DNA of 64,000 nt from NCBI GenBank assembly GCA_030068145.1, contig JAPJBO010000184.1, positions 62,001 to 126,000 of the forward strand, in the 5' to 3' direction. Origin of the DNA: Diplonema papillatum. Its lineage: Eukaryota > Euglenozoa > Diplonemea > Diplonemida > Diplonemidae. Positions 42,801 to 53,232 of this stretch are shown here, piece after piece. Numbering within the stretch: the first letter of the stretch is position 1; each line of letters starts with the position of its first letter. The notes beneath the pieces are model-generated. The model ran no database searches, was not told the origin of the DNA, and saw nothing but the letters and a program-made list of their open reading frames with translations. A program made the position numbers and the translations under genes.

Positions 42801-43832
42801 TTGCCTTCAGGAATGTGCAGTGTTTATTGTGACAAACAGACTGAGAAGTGCAAACTTTCTCCACCTGTACCGTACCGTTCGCCGGGGGGCAGACCCCCCG
42901 GACCCCCCTTGAGTGGTGCTCCCCTGGAGAAAAGCTTCTCGGTCTCAGAAAGTTGGTCGAGAAACCGAGGCAGAAACAAAACTATTAACCTGCGCAGCAC
43001 AGGGAAAAAAAAATTGGGGGGCACGAAAAAAAAAGCTCCAAAAGCAGGTTTTGGAATTCCTCACCAAAAGTGAGGTTAGCGGGAGCACTGATTGGTACTA
43101 CGAAAAAAGAAAAGTGGAACGGTGTGCACGCGCAAAACCTGCGTTCCGTGGCTGCGGGGCACACGTTCACTCGAACTCAGTCGGCTCCTAATTCTGATAG
43201 AGTTTTTTGATCATCTTCTTGTTTTGCTTGCCCCTCAGACCATGTCTTGTTCGACTGGCGTTTGTGCAAACTTTCCCTCGGTGGCACTTAGCCGTGTCAG
43301 GTTGGGCCAGAGTAGTCAGCAACTGCGGGTTTCAAGGACCCAAGCCCGTACAGCCCGCCATCACACACGATCAAAACGTCAAAGAGTCGGGCCCAGCCAG
43401 AAAGATCTACAATGGTTCGTCCTTCTGTCGGATTAGTGGGGGAGTGGCACGTCACTACCACTCCGTGCCTGCTTTTCGTCACGTGACACGTGATACGGGA
43501 ACACTTTTGCAGCGAGTTTGTCGCCAACCCTGACGGCATCAAGAGCAGGGAGGAAAGGTTAAAGACGAGGTCGTGGTCCTAGCTGCCAATCCTGGCATGC
43601 CACAGCCGGCGAAAAACGGGCAGACCTTGATGGCGGAAGGGTCGATCCACATTTCGGTGGTGGGGCCACGCTTGAGGAACGACTCGATTCTCCATGCGTC
43701 CTTGTTGAACCACTTCGTGTCGATGTCGGTCATCGTCTTTCCGAAGCCGACTGCGCTGGCGCCAACGCCGGGGAAAGTCTCGCCTGTGGGTGTCCACAGG
43801 CGGAAGGCCGGAGCAGTCGTGGCGTTCTTCAT
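39879..43832 (-). CDS. Beta-barrel-like membrane protein, paralog B (4 exons)
   Basis: Exons on the minus strand: 43626-43832 (207 nt), 41845-42060 (216), 40662-41120 (459) and 39879-39977 (99 with stop), 326 residues. Lengths and phases equal those of paralog A exon by exon. Junctions: AAG|GTCTGC, CTACAG|; AAG|GTACTG, ACGCAG|; CCG|GTATGT, CACACAG|. The proteins are clearly homologous: MKNATTAPAFRLWTPTGE against MKSASTAPAFRLWTPTGE, DDMERNIKYRGTTDDSL, and a C-terminus MLFGVRFAQG plus STPAPL. Strand patterning and the aromatic/Gly C-terminal segment suggest an outer-membrane porin-like barrel, by inference only. The introns carry a hAT-1 element, a 39-bp tandem repeat and two copies of an interspersed spacer repeat, none shared in position with paralog A. 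Confidence 0.78.
39998..40125. repeat. 39-bp tandem repeat, three copies, in intron 3 of paralog B
   Basis: Three copies of a unit containing GGACATAATATTATTGCACT and TTTCGTAAGACGAACACCTC, with one to three differences among them. Confidence 0.93.
40285..40630. repeat. Interspersed spacer repeat, copy 2 (intron 3 of paralog B)
   Basis: Shares the ordered blocks TTTCGTGTGGGCTACAGC, CGCAACTGGCAG and AAAGCAGGTGC with 9723-9945. It contains an internal doublet, GGGGAGTCATCGGCATG near 40359 and GGGGAGACATCGGCATG near 40541, each followed by a GATGAGTACCACAC block. Confidence 0.6.
42205..42330. repeat. Interspersed spacer repeat, copy 3 (intron 1 of paralog B)
   Basis: Shorter copy with the blocks CAGATTTACCTGTGTTTCGT, TTCGCAACTGGCAGCCTCC and ACAAAGTAGGTGCG in the same order as at 9.7 and 40.3 kb. 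Confidence 0.6.
42444..43090. mobile_element. hAT-1 element, cleanest copy (intron 1 of paralog B)
   Basis: 647 bp from CAGTGCTCCCGCTAAC to GTTAGCGGGAGCACTG, with an 8-bp flanking duplication ATTGTTAC / ATTGGTAC (42436-42443 and 43091-43098, one difference). It has no transposase. Repeated GAGGAATTCCTC palindromes lie near the left end. It serves as the reference for the interrupted copies at 14.5 and 32.9 kb. Confidence 0.92.
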
Positions 43833-44931
43833 CTTGGTATCAACTATTAATTGGTGGTCCTATGATTCGAGGTTGCAAAGAGGCATCGTTGTTCATTTGC
43901 ACTTATTTGTTGAGGCCCCAGTGTCTTGGGTGGGGGGGGAAGTCAACAGCCGGGAACGCAAGGGTTTTTCCGCCTCGGCATTAGAGCACCCGAAAGCACT
44001 GCTTGGCACTTCCGCGCACTTACAGCGGCTTCAGAATCCCCAAATCATAGGCTTGCTCGGTTTCACCTGGGTCGATTCGGTCGGACTTTTGTATTCGACC
44101 GGCTCTACCTTGGACAAACACATGCCGGCGTTCCTCCGCTGCCAAGTTGAAGTCACCTGCAGACCATTCACTTGCAGATCATGCTGTGAGAGTTGGCATC
44201 TCAGAACTACCATCCGGAAGTAACACACGAACCGGTTTTTTTTTAGAGCAAGCGAAAGAAACGGATAGGTGTCAAAGCGTACGACTCCGTAGCACTCCGT
44301 ACTCGAAGAAAAAGGGGCACTGGACCACTTACAGCGGTCTTGAAGCAGCGTCGAAACGGAAAACAATTGACGCAAGGGAGCAGGAATGCGCTGTGAGAAG
44401 CTCAGTCAACTGGGAGGTGAAGCAGGGGTCTTTGTGCAATGGTTGACGCAGGTGCGAAGGTGGAAGTACGCGTCCGTCCGTGACCAAATGTCTCACGGCT
44501 AAGAAAGTCCCTCCCAACTGGGAAAGTCATACACGGCAATGTGCTGCCGCCGCCCGAAAAGCACCACAGCAGGGTACCCTCGGGAGCACAGGAGGAGAGG
44601 AAGCGAACGATGGAAAGAATTTTTGCCGCTTTGCTAACAACAAGGGCGGCTGCCAAGGCTAGAAGAGGGAGGGTAGGAGAACACACAGAGCACGCTGACA
44701 CGATCTTCTCTGGCAAAGACGAGGTCAGGCACATGCGTTCTCTCATGTCAGTTCGATGTGGGAAAAGGGAGGTGCGATAGCACGATTAAAGCATTTTGGA
44801 TAGCAGACACGCTGCAATAAGCTTGCTTAAGTTGCGTTCTGCAGAACGGTATTTTCTAGTGTACGAACGCGGACCAGAAACTGCTCTTGGCCTGCCGCAC
44901 GCAGTGAAACAGCACAGTTTCGGCACTATGC
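43833..44931. other. Spacer, nothing recognised
   Basis: No gene, RNA or repeat family could be supported here. Confidence 0.4.
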
Positions 44932-46234
44932 TTAGCAGGCTTGGGTGAGCATCAGCCCAAAGGTAGGCTCGCTATTGTCTGCCATGTGTGTGGCAGATGC
45001 GATGGCTTGCCATCCTCCCGGGAGGCCAGTTTGGATGAGAGCGAGGGACGTGGCCCGAGACGTGATGTCACGCTTGACCTTGGCCATGAGCGTGGGGGTC
45101 GCCTGGATTGCAGCCGCAACGGAAAAGGAAGCCGGCGCGACCGTACGGTGGACGACGCCCTTGGGGTCGGTCATGTCCTCGGTCCGCGTCGCGTGCATCG
45201 CGCCCAGGGTGACGGGGTACTGCAACACGAAGAACGGCTTCTCCACCGAGGCGACGACGGTCTTCGCCAGAGATGAACCGTCGTTCGACGCGCCGCACGT
45301 GCGCGCGTGGGCGACGGTGCACTTCACGTTGTCAACAGCTGCGGGCGTTACAGGGTTCGGTGCAAGCAGCCGGTGCAGCTGGCCAAGCGTGAAAGTGGTC
45401 GCCAACGACACGTTAGACTGGCCCTGAGCCGCCAGCAAATCTGTGCTCACCGCTATGTGTGCGTTGTTCGTCGGAACGTCGTGATCATCTCCAGCGTACA
45501 GCGTGTGGTTGTATGTGACTGTAGGCGCGCCTGTTGGTTGGTTCTGAGACGTTGGAAGAAATGCCTCTTCTTTTCAACGGCTTACCCCGCCTTGACGCGT
45601 GATTCAAAAAGCCTGTGTTGGTCGTTCTAAAGGCAGGAAGTTTTGACGCATCACAAGTTTCATCATTTCATTTGTCGAAACAGCTTGAAGAAAGACGCTC
45701 GTAGTTTCGCTCATGCGCTCCGTACTATTTACCGCGGCTATGCTTTGATCTGGATTCCTTGTTCGTTCCGTTGAAGCTGCGGCAGTTGACGGACGAAGCT
45801 GAAACCCCATATTGGTCTAGGTGGGGCATACCCGGGAAAATGGACGCAAGGACTTTCCAGTCGGACCTCCAGCTCGGGTTCTTCTGGTTGTATCCGAGAC
45901 TGACCTGACTGGCGGCCACGTTTGAGTACGGCGCCAGCACCTTCACCCATGCTCGGTCGACGAGCGGCGGGACAGAGGTCGTCTTCGTTTCAGGCTTGAC
46001 CAACGGCCAGACCACGCCGCCGTATTCCATCTCGGTCGAAGAGTCAGCGGTGTTCTGTCTGACGATGCTCTTCGTCTGCAGGCCGCCGTATTTGAACCAC
46101 GACTCGACCCAAACTTTGTCGCTGCTCTCGGAATTCGCCTGCGGCAGCAGCGCCCAGCCGTCGGTCGTGCTGGTCTTAACAGTCGAAACGGTCCAGCCAT
46201 CGAGCCCGAAGAAGTCGGTCAGCAGGGACGACAT
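44932..46234 (-). CDS. Beta-barrel-like membrane protein, divergent paralog C (2 exons)
   Basis: Exon 1 45832-46234 (403 nt) and exon 2 44932-45440 (509 nt with stop), GT-AG, donor CCCGG|GTATGC and acceptor GCACAG|ATTTGC. The intron is phase 1 and the joined length is divisible by three, giving 303 residues. The relation to A and B rests on the C-terminal block GWQAIASATH and FGLMLTQAC, which parallels GWRVAASL and FGVRFAQG, on similar size and on strand-like alternation. The rest is strongly diverged. The N-terminus (MSSLLTDFFGLDGWTVSTVK) differs from the other two. Same strand and adjacent to B, so the three form a dispersed tandem family. A ~55-bp motif ends 13 bp upstream of the start codon. 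Confidence 0.65.
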
Positions 46235-46246
46235 TATATTTCTTGC

Positions 46247-46300
46247 TTTTTTAGAGTTATAGTTCGCTTGAGAATCCGGGATTTTAGAGTCTCCGGGTGG
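46247..46300 (-). promoter_or_regulatory. Recurrent ~55-bp motif, copy g, directly upstream of paralog C
   Basis: On the minus strand: CCACCCGGAGACTCTAAAAT, CCCGGATTCTCAAGCGAACT, then AACTCTAAAAAAGC, ending 13 bp before the ATG. If the gene has an ordinary leader, this motif would lie in the 5' UTR or core promoter. The same motif also occurs in an intron and away from genes, so a mobile or SINE-like origin is equally possible. Confidence 0.5.
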
Positions 46301-47447
46301 GTGGGTGGTGGTTTTTTGAGACGGGTTGCTGTGAGCAGGCCTGGCGACGGGATGAACCGAGAGCTGACTTGATCGCTCATCAGATCCCACAAAGGGTGTC
46401 GGTTCATCTTGACAACGGGACGGTGGCCATGGAAGTCGGCATCCGATAACGAGTGTGTAACAACTCACCTGCCGAATGCACCGGTCCCGAAAACGGATGA
46501 TGCTCAAGCGATCCGCCCATAGTTGGCCGCGTACTGGTATCACAAAGCCAGGCAGGAAATCGCGCAGAAGCATTCGCAACCGCGTGCGCCCCTTAACCTG
46601 TACCCCCCCGAGTGTGAAGTGTCGGGCGACTCGAGCCGTTCCCGAGCCCGCAGCGAACGGGTGGCACACTTGACAGCTGTTGCTGAACGACTCGTAGAAA
46701 ATGCGAGGCACCACTGTGTGCTGGTGCTGGTTCTTCGCCTCGGTCTTTTGCGCCCGCCATGGAACCTTCCTCTGTCATCCATTCAAATTGTTCGAACACT
46801 GGGCAGAAACAAAAGGGAACTCGAGGGGGCAAGCAACCGGAGCGATGAGCGGAGTCTGGAAACCCAAAATACCCCCCTGACCATCAACATCGTGTTGCAA
46901 GGACCAGAAGCGAGTTGCTCTCCCCATGCTTTCAAATTGATTCGGACAAAATGATGAGCCCTCCCTGCCCGGACACGTGCCATGCAGCACATGATAGTAG
47001 TAGTGATCCAAAAGGTGGTCGATCTTCAACTTTCAAAGAGGCTTACACACCAGCTGCACGACAACAAAGAGGTGAACAGGGCGGAAGACAAAAGATGATG
47101 ATCGCTAAGAACATGCATCACGTCGAGTTGGTTCATGAAATACGACACACCAAAGCGATCGATTACACACGTCGGGAGAAGCAAGTAGAGGAACGGGGCG
47201 AAAGCTGCGGCCCCCGTTCCGCGGATTAAAACTAACGCGGCTTCGCGTCCTCCAGTCAAACACCGAAATGCAACCTTGAGATTCTCCATTTCTTTAGCCT
47301 CAGGCTGAATAGCTCGGCCGCGCCCCGCACTTCCTAAACGCGGATCAGTGACTGTCGCGTAGCTCCTCTGATGTCAAGGATGCTCCTCTTCGTTTGTCGA
47401 AAGCAAGGCGGGTTGAAACGAAAAGAATTGAAGTGTTTCACTGCTTC
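46301..47447. other. Spacer, mostly unrecognised
   Basis: Contains the block at 46335-46410 shared with 32230-32316 (GAGAGCTGACTTG). No gene supported. Confidence 0.4.
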
Positions 47448-48071
47448 TCAGAACAGGGCCATGTCGTCACACTCCGCATCTTCCTCCTCAATGTCGGCGG
47501 GGTCCCTCTTCGGACGAGCACCAGCAGACTCAAGCGGCTCGCCGGCGACTGCCTTCTTGACCTGCGCCAGGAAGTTCGTCTTGGAAGGCGGGCAAGTCTG
47601 CGAAAACTGCTGGTGCCAAACAATCTTACCGTCTTTGCCGACGACAAACCCATGGTATGTGGTCAACTGACCCTTGCACAGCGAGCGGTACATGCCAAAC
47701 GTCCTCTTTCCTTCATCCCACGCGACATCCATTGAGAGTCGGTACGGCTTGCCAGTATTCAAATCGGTCACTTCACCCTTCCTGCTCTTCTCCAGGAACT
47801 TCTCGACGGTGCCCCTGTCCGGGTCGGTGCTGAGAGCGACAACCTGGACTGAGTCCTTCAGCTCATCACAAAGCTGCGACATTTCTTCGTTGCAGATGTA
47901 GGCACCTTTCTCGAACTTGCACATGAAATACACTACGTTAACTTTGCCGGGGTGAAGATCAAGCCTGTACTGATCCATGGAAGGGTACTCAACGAAGTCA
48001 GCCAGCTCTGTGCTAGGTGCAACGTTACCCATGCACGCGTCATCGTCGAACGTCTTGTACTCGTCAGACAT
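47448..48071 (-). CDS. Thioredoxin-fold redoxin (AhpC/TSA- or TlpA-like)
   Basis: 207 residues from the ATG at 48071 (MSDEYKTFDDDACMGNVAP). An upstream in-frame Met at 48155 would add 28 residues without family support. The core has the redoxin pattern KVNVVYFMCKFEKGAYICNEEMSQL, with two Cys nine apart at the active-site helix instead of the usual CxxC. It continues VQVVALSTDPDRGTVEKFLE, then FGMYRSL and YHGFVVGKDGKIVWHQQFSQ. The C-terminal tail is acidic (ADIEEEDAECDD). Thiol peroxidase or disulfide reductase activity is inferred from the fold; the unusual Cys spacing leaves this open. The protein resembles peroxiredoxin-related proteins in length. Confidence 0.75.
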   Translation of the reverse strand: MSDEYKTFDDDACMGNVAPSTELADFVEYPSMDQYRLDLHPGKVNVVYFMCKFEKGAYICNEEMSQLCDELKDSVQVVALSTDPDRGTVEKFLEKSRKGEVTDLNTGKPYRLSMDVAWDEGKRTFGMYRSLCKGQLTTYHGFVVGKDGKIVWHQQFSQTCPPSKTNFLAQVKKAVAGEPLESAGARPKRDPADIEEEDAECDDMALF

Positions 48072-50002
48072 TTTGTGTAATTTAAGGGGTTGATATGATC
48101 CTGTAGCAGAAGTATTCATTAAAATTAGTGGCGCTAAGAAATTGCTGTTATCCAAGGGCTATCCAGGGTTTTGTTCCAGGGTGATGTGGTTTTCCTTCGC
48201 GCCTTCAATATTGATTGTAGTTTAACTGAGGGATTTCGTTAGCACAAGGCTCTCTCCCACGATTCCTGTTCTTTTTCGCCTGTCTGGCCGAGACGTTCAT
48301 TCCCTGCACTGGATGCGGTGAAGTCAAGGAAGAAGTGCCACAGAACAACCCACAGGTTGACATATAAGCCGTGTAGCACCTGTGCCTGCCCTGGGTCCGG
48401 CCAATTCTGTGTGCGCTGGGACAACGGAAAATAGTCCACACCAGCCAGAAGGAGCTCTTCACAGCCGCCAGCAAGGCGCGCGCACCCACACGGTGGCAGA
48501 GTGTGCTTGTTCACGAAACACTACGTCCAAACACGTTTTGAGAAACCATTGATCAGCCCCTTTCCCGTTTCTCTCTTCTTGCTCGTCGGCAACATTTACA
48601 CTATATGCTGCACTTATTCTCACTTGGTTTGCTGTTGTTACACTCACACGCGGGCAGATAGGTCCACTTTCTGAAGATTAACTCGCCGGAAAATCAAAAA
48701 CTTAATTTATCTCCAAACCCAGTAGACCTATCAGGCATATTCCTAACCGCTGTTTCGCTGTTTCACTTTTCGGCTTTGTTTACTTCGCTGTTTCGCTGTG
48801 TCATATTCGCTGTTTCGCTATTCCACATCCGCTGTTCCGCACGAGTTTGTGGCAGTGCCAGCGCTGCTGAAATGGCGCGTTTGTGCCCGCTCAGGCACCT
48901 GGCAGCAACTTAGTGTGGGGGAGTCAAGTACAATCGGTTAACTATATTGTAGCCGCTCCCGCGGGGGGAAGCCGTGGAAACCCCCTGCAAAACCCTACTG
49001 GGAGGTTTTCCACTGCTCACCGAAACCCCCATTTCAGCGTACGATACCGGGTTTTTTGCCTGTGCAAGACTCCCCGCACCCCCAAGTCCCTACGGCAGCA
49101 TTACCTGCCACTTTCTCCGTACTCTACTCACCCGTTTGAGCCTGTGCTCATGCTACAAGTTGCACATGACTGGGTCTCAATCCTGATTATCAGCAGGACG
49201 CACAGGAGTATTTGTGTCGTGTGACCACCGCTATGCAAGAGGAGCACGAGCAAAGTGCGCTGGCGAACCAGGAGGCGTGGACACAGCATCCGTTCCTGAC
49301 GGCATTCGGAGTGACTCGAACAGCATGCGCCTTCCAGCCCGACCTGGACAGTGAGAAGACGGTACGGTGCCGGCGGTGGTGACGAAACGGTGCACGAAGT
49401 TGGGACGTATTGGGTGTCGCTCCCCGATGCCATTCTTGTGTGCTTCGACCGTTGGCTCGCAGACGGAACGAAGTCAAAGGAGTATGTGCAGGCTGCAGGA
49501 GTGCCTTTCATCCCCAGCGGCCTTGCGCATCCCAGCCAGCACTTGAGACGGCGTCTATGGACTGTTCCTTGGCCCCGGAAAAAAATCGGGGTGATAATAT
49601 TTTGGTTTTCAGGGCAGAATGATGAATTTTTTCCCGCTGTTTCATTTTTTCAGAAGCTAGGAATATGCCTGAGACCTATCATATCCTAGGTGAAGGAGGA
49701 GGTTGGTGTTGGTGTATACAACCACATACCACCACATACCACACCACGTAGTACCACATGGTACACAGGTGTATGTATAGGTAGTATAGAGGTAGTATGT
49801 ATACCACCATACCACAGTATGTGTGGTCTAGGACTCTGGTTTTTCGGTTCTATTCACTGACCAAGCAACTTTTTTCCATGCAACGTTGGTCAAACTCATT
49901 CTAATTTATAGGCCAATAATAAGCGTGGTTTAGAATTTATCGGCCGCTAATTTATAAATCGTTAATTATTATTTTCGGCGGCACTTTTTGTGGACTAATT
50001 AT
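48072..50002. other. Spacer with low-complexity tracts
   Basis: A degenerate GCTGTTTCGCTGTTTC repeat at about 48745-48840 and a TACCACA-rich microsatellite at about 49710-49820. A very A/T-rich stretch with repeated AATTTAT lies at about 49895-50010, just beyond the 3' end of the AT-hook gene. No gene recognised. Confidence 0.5.
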
Positions 50003-50938
50003 TTATGATGGTGGTGCACTGGGGTAAAGAAAATAAGCGTAGTTTTGGTATATTCCTTTGAAAAGCGCGAGAGGGGGAGAGATGGGAGGATCCCTAATTC
50101 CTGCTCTCAGGTGTGGCACCTTCGGTGCGTGCTTTTTTCTCACCAGAGTCGGAAGAGGTCTTTTCTGCAAGAACGTGAAGATGCTGGGTTGTCCCTTCGG
50201 TGGTGGCTTTCGAGGTCGGCCTACACGCTTTCCAGACGGCTTAGTTGCCGCTTTCGGTCTTAGTGTGGCTGGAAGGACAGGGGGAACTTGATCTTGGGGT
50301 TGTGACTGCGTTGCAGAGGCTGGGGGTAAGACGATAGCAGGTTCAGGCTCCTCCGTGGGCTGCCTTGCTGTGCGGTCGCGTTCGGTCTCCTCAACCTCAC
50401 TGAGGGTCTTGTCCCAATCGGTCTGTTCTTTGAGCAAAGCAACGTACTTGTCGAACACAACATCGGTAGGTGTGTTGTCCTTTCGGATTGGTTGAGATAA
50501 CCCCATTGCACGATGGATTCCGCACAACCCCCATGACTGTTCGATGGCCTCTTTTGAGAGCGCCATTGCAGAGAACTTCCCGCCTGTGATACCCCATCCG
50601 AGTTCGCGAGTCCTTGCTGTCAGCTTGAGCAAGCTCGCCTCTTCTGCAAGAGTCAGCAAGAGCTTCGGTCCGCGCTGCTTGGGGGCGAAGTACTCACCCG
50701 TCTCCTTCTTGTGGGCCACGTATTTATTCAATATGCAAGCACTGATTGTGCGGTTGGGGTTGTTCTTGTTCCACAGTCTAACCACATCGATCTGCACACC
50801 GCCCGCCAGCTCTGTGATATCTCTTGTTGTGAAGACTGTCCTCTTCACATTCCCTGTTCCCAGTTGGACCACCTCTTCCTCCGCCTTCGCCTCTTCGTCT
50901 TTCCTGATCTGGTCTCGAAAGTGACTAGATATTGACAT
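50003..50938 (-). CDS. DNA-binding protein: CENP-B/Tc5-like HTH plus AT-hook
   Basis: 311 residues. The N-terminal half reads like the paired helix-turn-helix region of CENP-B/Tc5/pogo-type proteins: an ISACILNKYVAHKKETG helix pair, the linker FAPKQRGPKLLLTLAEEASL, then helices up to about residue 135. The middle is charged and Pro/Gln-rich. An AT-hook core is evident near residue 235 (GKRVGRPRKPPPKG). There is no DDE catalytic domain within the frame, so this is either a host DNA-binding protein, possibly domesticated, or the N-terminal exon of a transposase whose catalytic part is missing. The start at 50938 (MSISSHFRDQIRK) is the first ATG in frame. Confidence 0.6.
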   Translation of the reverse strand: MSISSHFRDQIRKDEEAKAEEEVVQLGTGNVKRTVFTTRDITELAGGVQIDVVRLWNKNNPNRTISACILNKYVAHKKETGEYFAPKQRGPKLLLTLAEEASLLKLTARTRELGWGITGGKFSAMALSKEAIEQSWGLCGIHRAMGLSQPIRKDNTPTDVVFDKYVALLKEQTDWDKTLSEVEETERDRTARQPTEEPEPAIVLPPASATQSQPQDQVPPVLPATLRPKAATKPSGKRVGRPRKPPPKGQPSIFTFLQKRPLPTLVRKKHAPKVPHLRAGIRDPPISPPLALFKGIYQNYAYFLYPSAPPS

Positions 50939-51288
50939 TGTTTATCCGAGTCTAGAGGTTGGTAAATTGAAATTCTCAATTTAGCTCTCTAGCGAGCTAT
51001 CCCACTTTTCTGGGGCAGGCCGTGGGGTACCCCCACCCCGGGCTTTTTTTTACCGTTTTTTCATGGTACTTTTGAGAATCCACAATTCGTCGAAAAACTT
51101 CTCGCGGCGGACAACGGCGTGGCACCGTCGTCAGTTGACGACGTTCCTTACCTACGGGTGGGAGGTTCGGTTCCCGCCGGTGGACTTTTTTCCGGGTCTG
51201 CACTCAGCATCAAAGGTTCACCAGGGGCGGTCCGGAGGGGCCCTCCCCCCTGGATAAGGGCCCGCAACTTGCATCATCAAGGTTTTCT

Positions 51289-51320
<32 letters not shown>

Positions 51321-51984
51321 TAAAATACACTGACTCAGCCTGAAAAATAAAATAAAATAAAATACGATAAAATACAATAAAATACAATAAAATACAAGCA
51401 CCAGGTAACAGTAGCAGTTCTTCAGGTTTGCACCCTGGGCCAAAAGTCTCGCTACATTTTGTTACCGTTTTGTAGATTTCCTTGCTGGCGGCCAAAAGTC
51501 TCGCTACATTTTGTTACCGTTTTGTAGACTTCCTTTGCTGCTGTTGGTTTTAGAGTGCCACAGCATTCTACTCGTACCTAATTATGGAAAATGCTCAGGA
51601 AAATTAGGCGTCGTTTCTCTGTGTCGTTTCTCTAACCACTCCGTGCTTCAGCTGGCTCCCTCTGCGCGCATTCAGCATTTCTGATGTACCTGGGCCCAGC
51701 AAGGTTTTCCTTGGCATCTTGTTATGACTTTTTGCGCTTTGCTTTACCTACAGGACAGTGCTCGCAAGTGCAAAAGTACTTTGCGTGAATGTAACATGAT
51801 TCCTATGTGTTCTGCTGGATGTTCTGCTGGAATGTACAGACTGGCTAATTTACCGGTTTGTTTTGGTTTTACCCCTAAAAATGTGTGAACTTGCACTCTA
51901 AAAAAAAGTTTCCCCCGTTGAAGTTGCTTAAACTGTGGGGAGACTGCCGAACAGCCCATCAAAATTGAACCATACCACGTGTAT
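50939..51984. other. Spacer with a 31-bp poly-G run
   Basis: A run of 31 G lies at 51289-51319, followed by repeats of TAAAATACAA (51320-51395). A 30-bp duplicate (GGCCAAAAGTCTCGCTACAT) occurs at about 51439 and 51491. A partial ~55-bp motif tail (GAACTTGCACTCTAAAAAAA) lies at about 51888-51908. No gene recognised. Confidence 0.6.
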
Positions 51985-52196
51985 CATGCAGGGTCAAAAC
52001 CTTGTGTCCTTTTAAAACGCTCCCGCGGGGCCGATGGAGCCCTAAAAATTTTTTTTGGAAAAAAAAAAATTTGTTCAACTTCCTCAAAAATTACTGCAGA
52101 GTTTGTTCCAAACTTTTAAAATTCAAAAACCCCATTTTTTTTCTGGAAATTTTTTTTTGGCCATTTCCAAAAAGACACAAGGTTTTGACCCTGCAT
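51985..52196. mobile_element. MITE (CATGCAGGGTC family)
   Basis: Complete ~212-bp copy: CATGCAGGGTCAAAACC on the left and GGTTTTGACCCTGCAT on the right. The inner parts are one AACGCTCCCGCGGGGCCGAT side and one GGCCATTTCC side. The left flank is GTAT; the right flank has lost the matching bases. Confidence 0.88.
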
Positions 52197-53111
52197 CATG
52201 GCTTCCGATGCTTTTGGGCTCAAATTTAATTCACATGCGGAACGTGCGGAAAAGATCCAAAAAAAAAAACTTTTCCGAGTTTCATGCAGGAGGGGTACAA
52301 GCTCCAGAAAAGGGTTCAGGGTGTAGTCTGGTAGGGAGGCTGCCCCCAACTTGCCATATTTGGGTCGCCAAGTCCACATCAGCATCACTTTGCGGGCTTC
52401 GTGGTTTTGTGCAGTTGGCTTGGTGCCACGGGATCTATCCGCTTGTTGCGGACCTCCTGCAAGAACACGAAGGAAAAAGTGCGTAGTTGTTTACAATGCA
52501 TACTTGTTTTCCGGTAAGGTGTGGGCAGGACGTTTCAAAGGGGGAAAAGAGGAACAAAGCACATGATTGCTTCTTAGAAAATAGTAGGTGGGACGATCTT
52601 GATTAGAGTGAAAGTTCGTAAGTAAGTTAATATCACACTGCTCGATGGTCGCTTCACACTGCCGCACATCAACCTGCTCATCCTCCTTGGCTGTCAGCTT
52701 ATTGAAGGCGTCCGCGGCCAGGCATATTAGTATTGCCTCACAGGTTGATTAGCCAAGCCAAAAGACACATCTCAGGAGAAAAGAATCGGGGCAGGTTGAC
52801 ATTTACATAAGCCCTGCTCACAGTCCATGATCGCAAGCTGGGACCGGTGCAGGAACAAACATATGTGTTGGTTTGGCGGGACACAGTGGTCTACAAGGCG
52901 AAATGAGAGCAAGATTTCGTACAAGAACCTAAAGAACTTCCACTTTTGCTTTTGTGTGTGCTAATGGTCCACGCATCAGTCGATGGATTGTTGCCCGACT
53001 CGGATGTAGGACGGACCCACCCTTCGGTCCAAGGTCTGGACGGAATTCCCGACTGTGACAAACCAATGATAGTAGGTGGCTGACCTTGCACACATATGAG
53101 TGCCAATTTAA

Positions 53112-53228
53112 TACATGCGGAAACACATGCGGAAAACACGTGCGGAAACACGTACGGAATTCCGCACGTACGGAAAATCACAATTTTATTCACGTGCGGA
53201 ATTCCGTACGTTCCGCATGCGGAACGCA
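53112..53228. repeat. Cluster of CATGCGGAA / CACGTGCGGAA repeats with palindromes
   Basis: About nine copies of an 11-bp unit of the form CACRTGCGGAA, some inverted, producing palindromes such as GTACGGAATTCCGCACGTAC. A smaller cluster with the same AATTTAAT flank lies at about 52223-52250. Confidence 0.8.
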
Positions 53229-53232
53229 AGGC

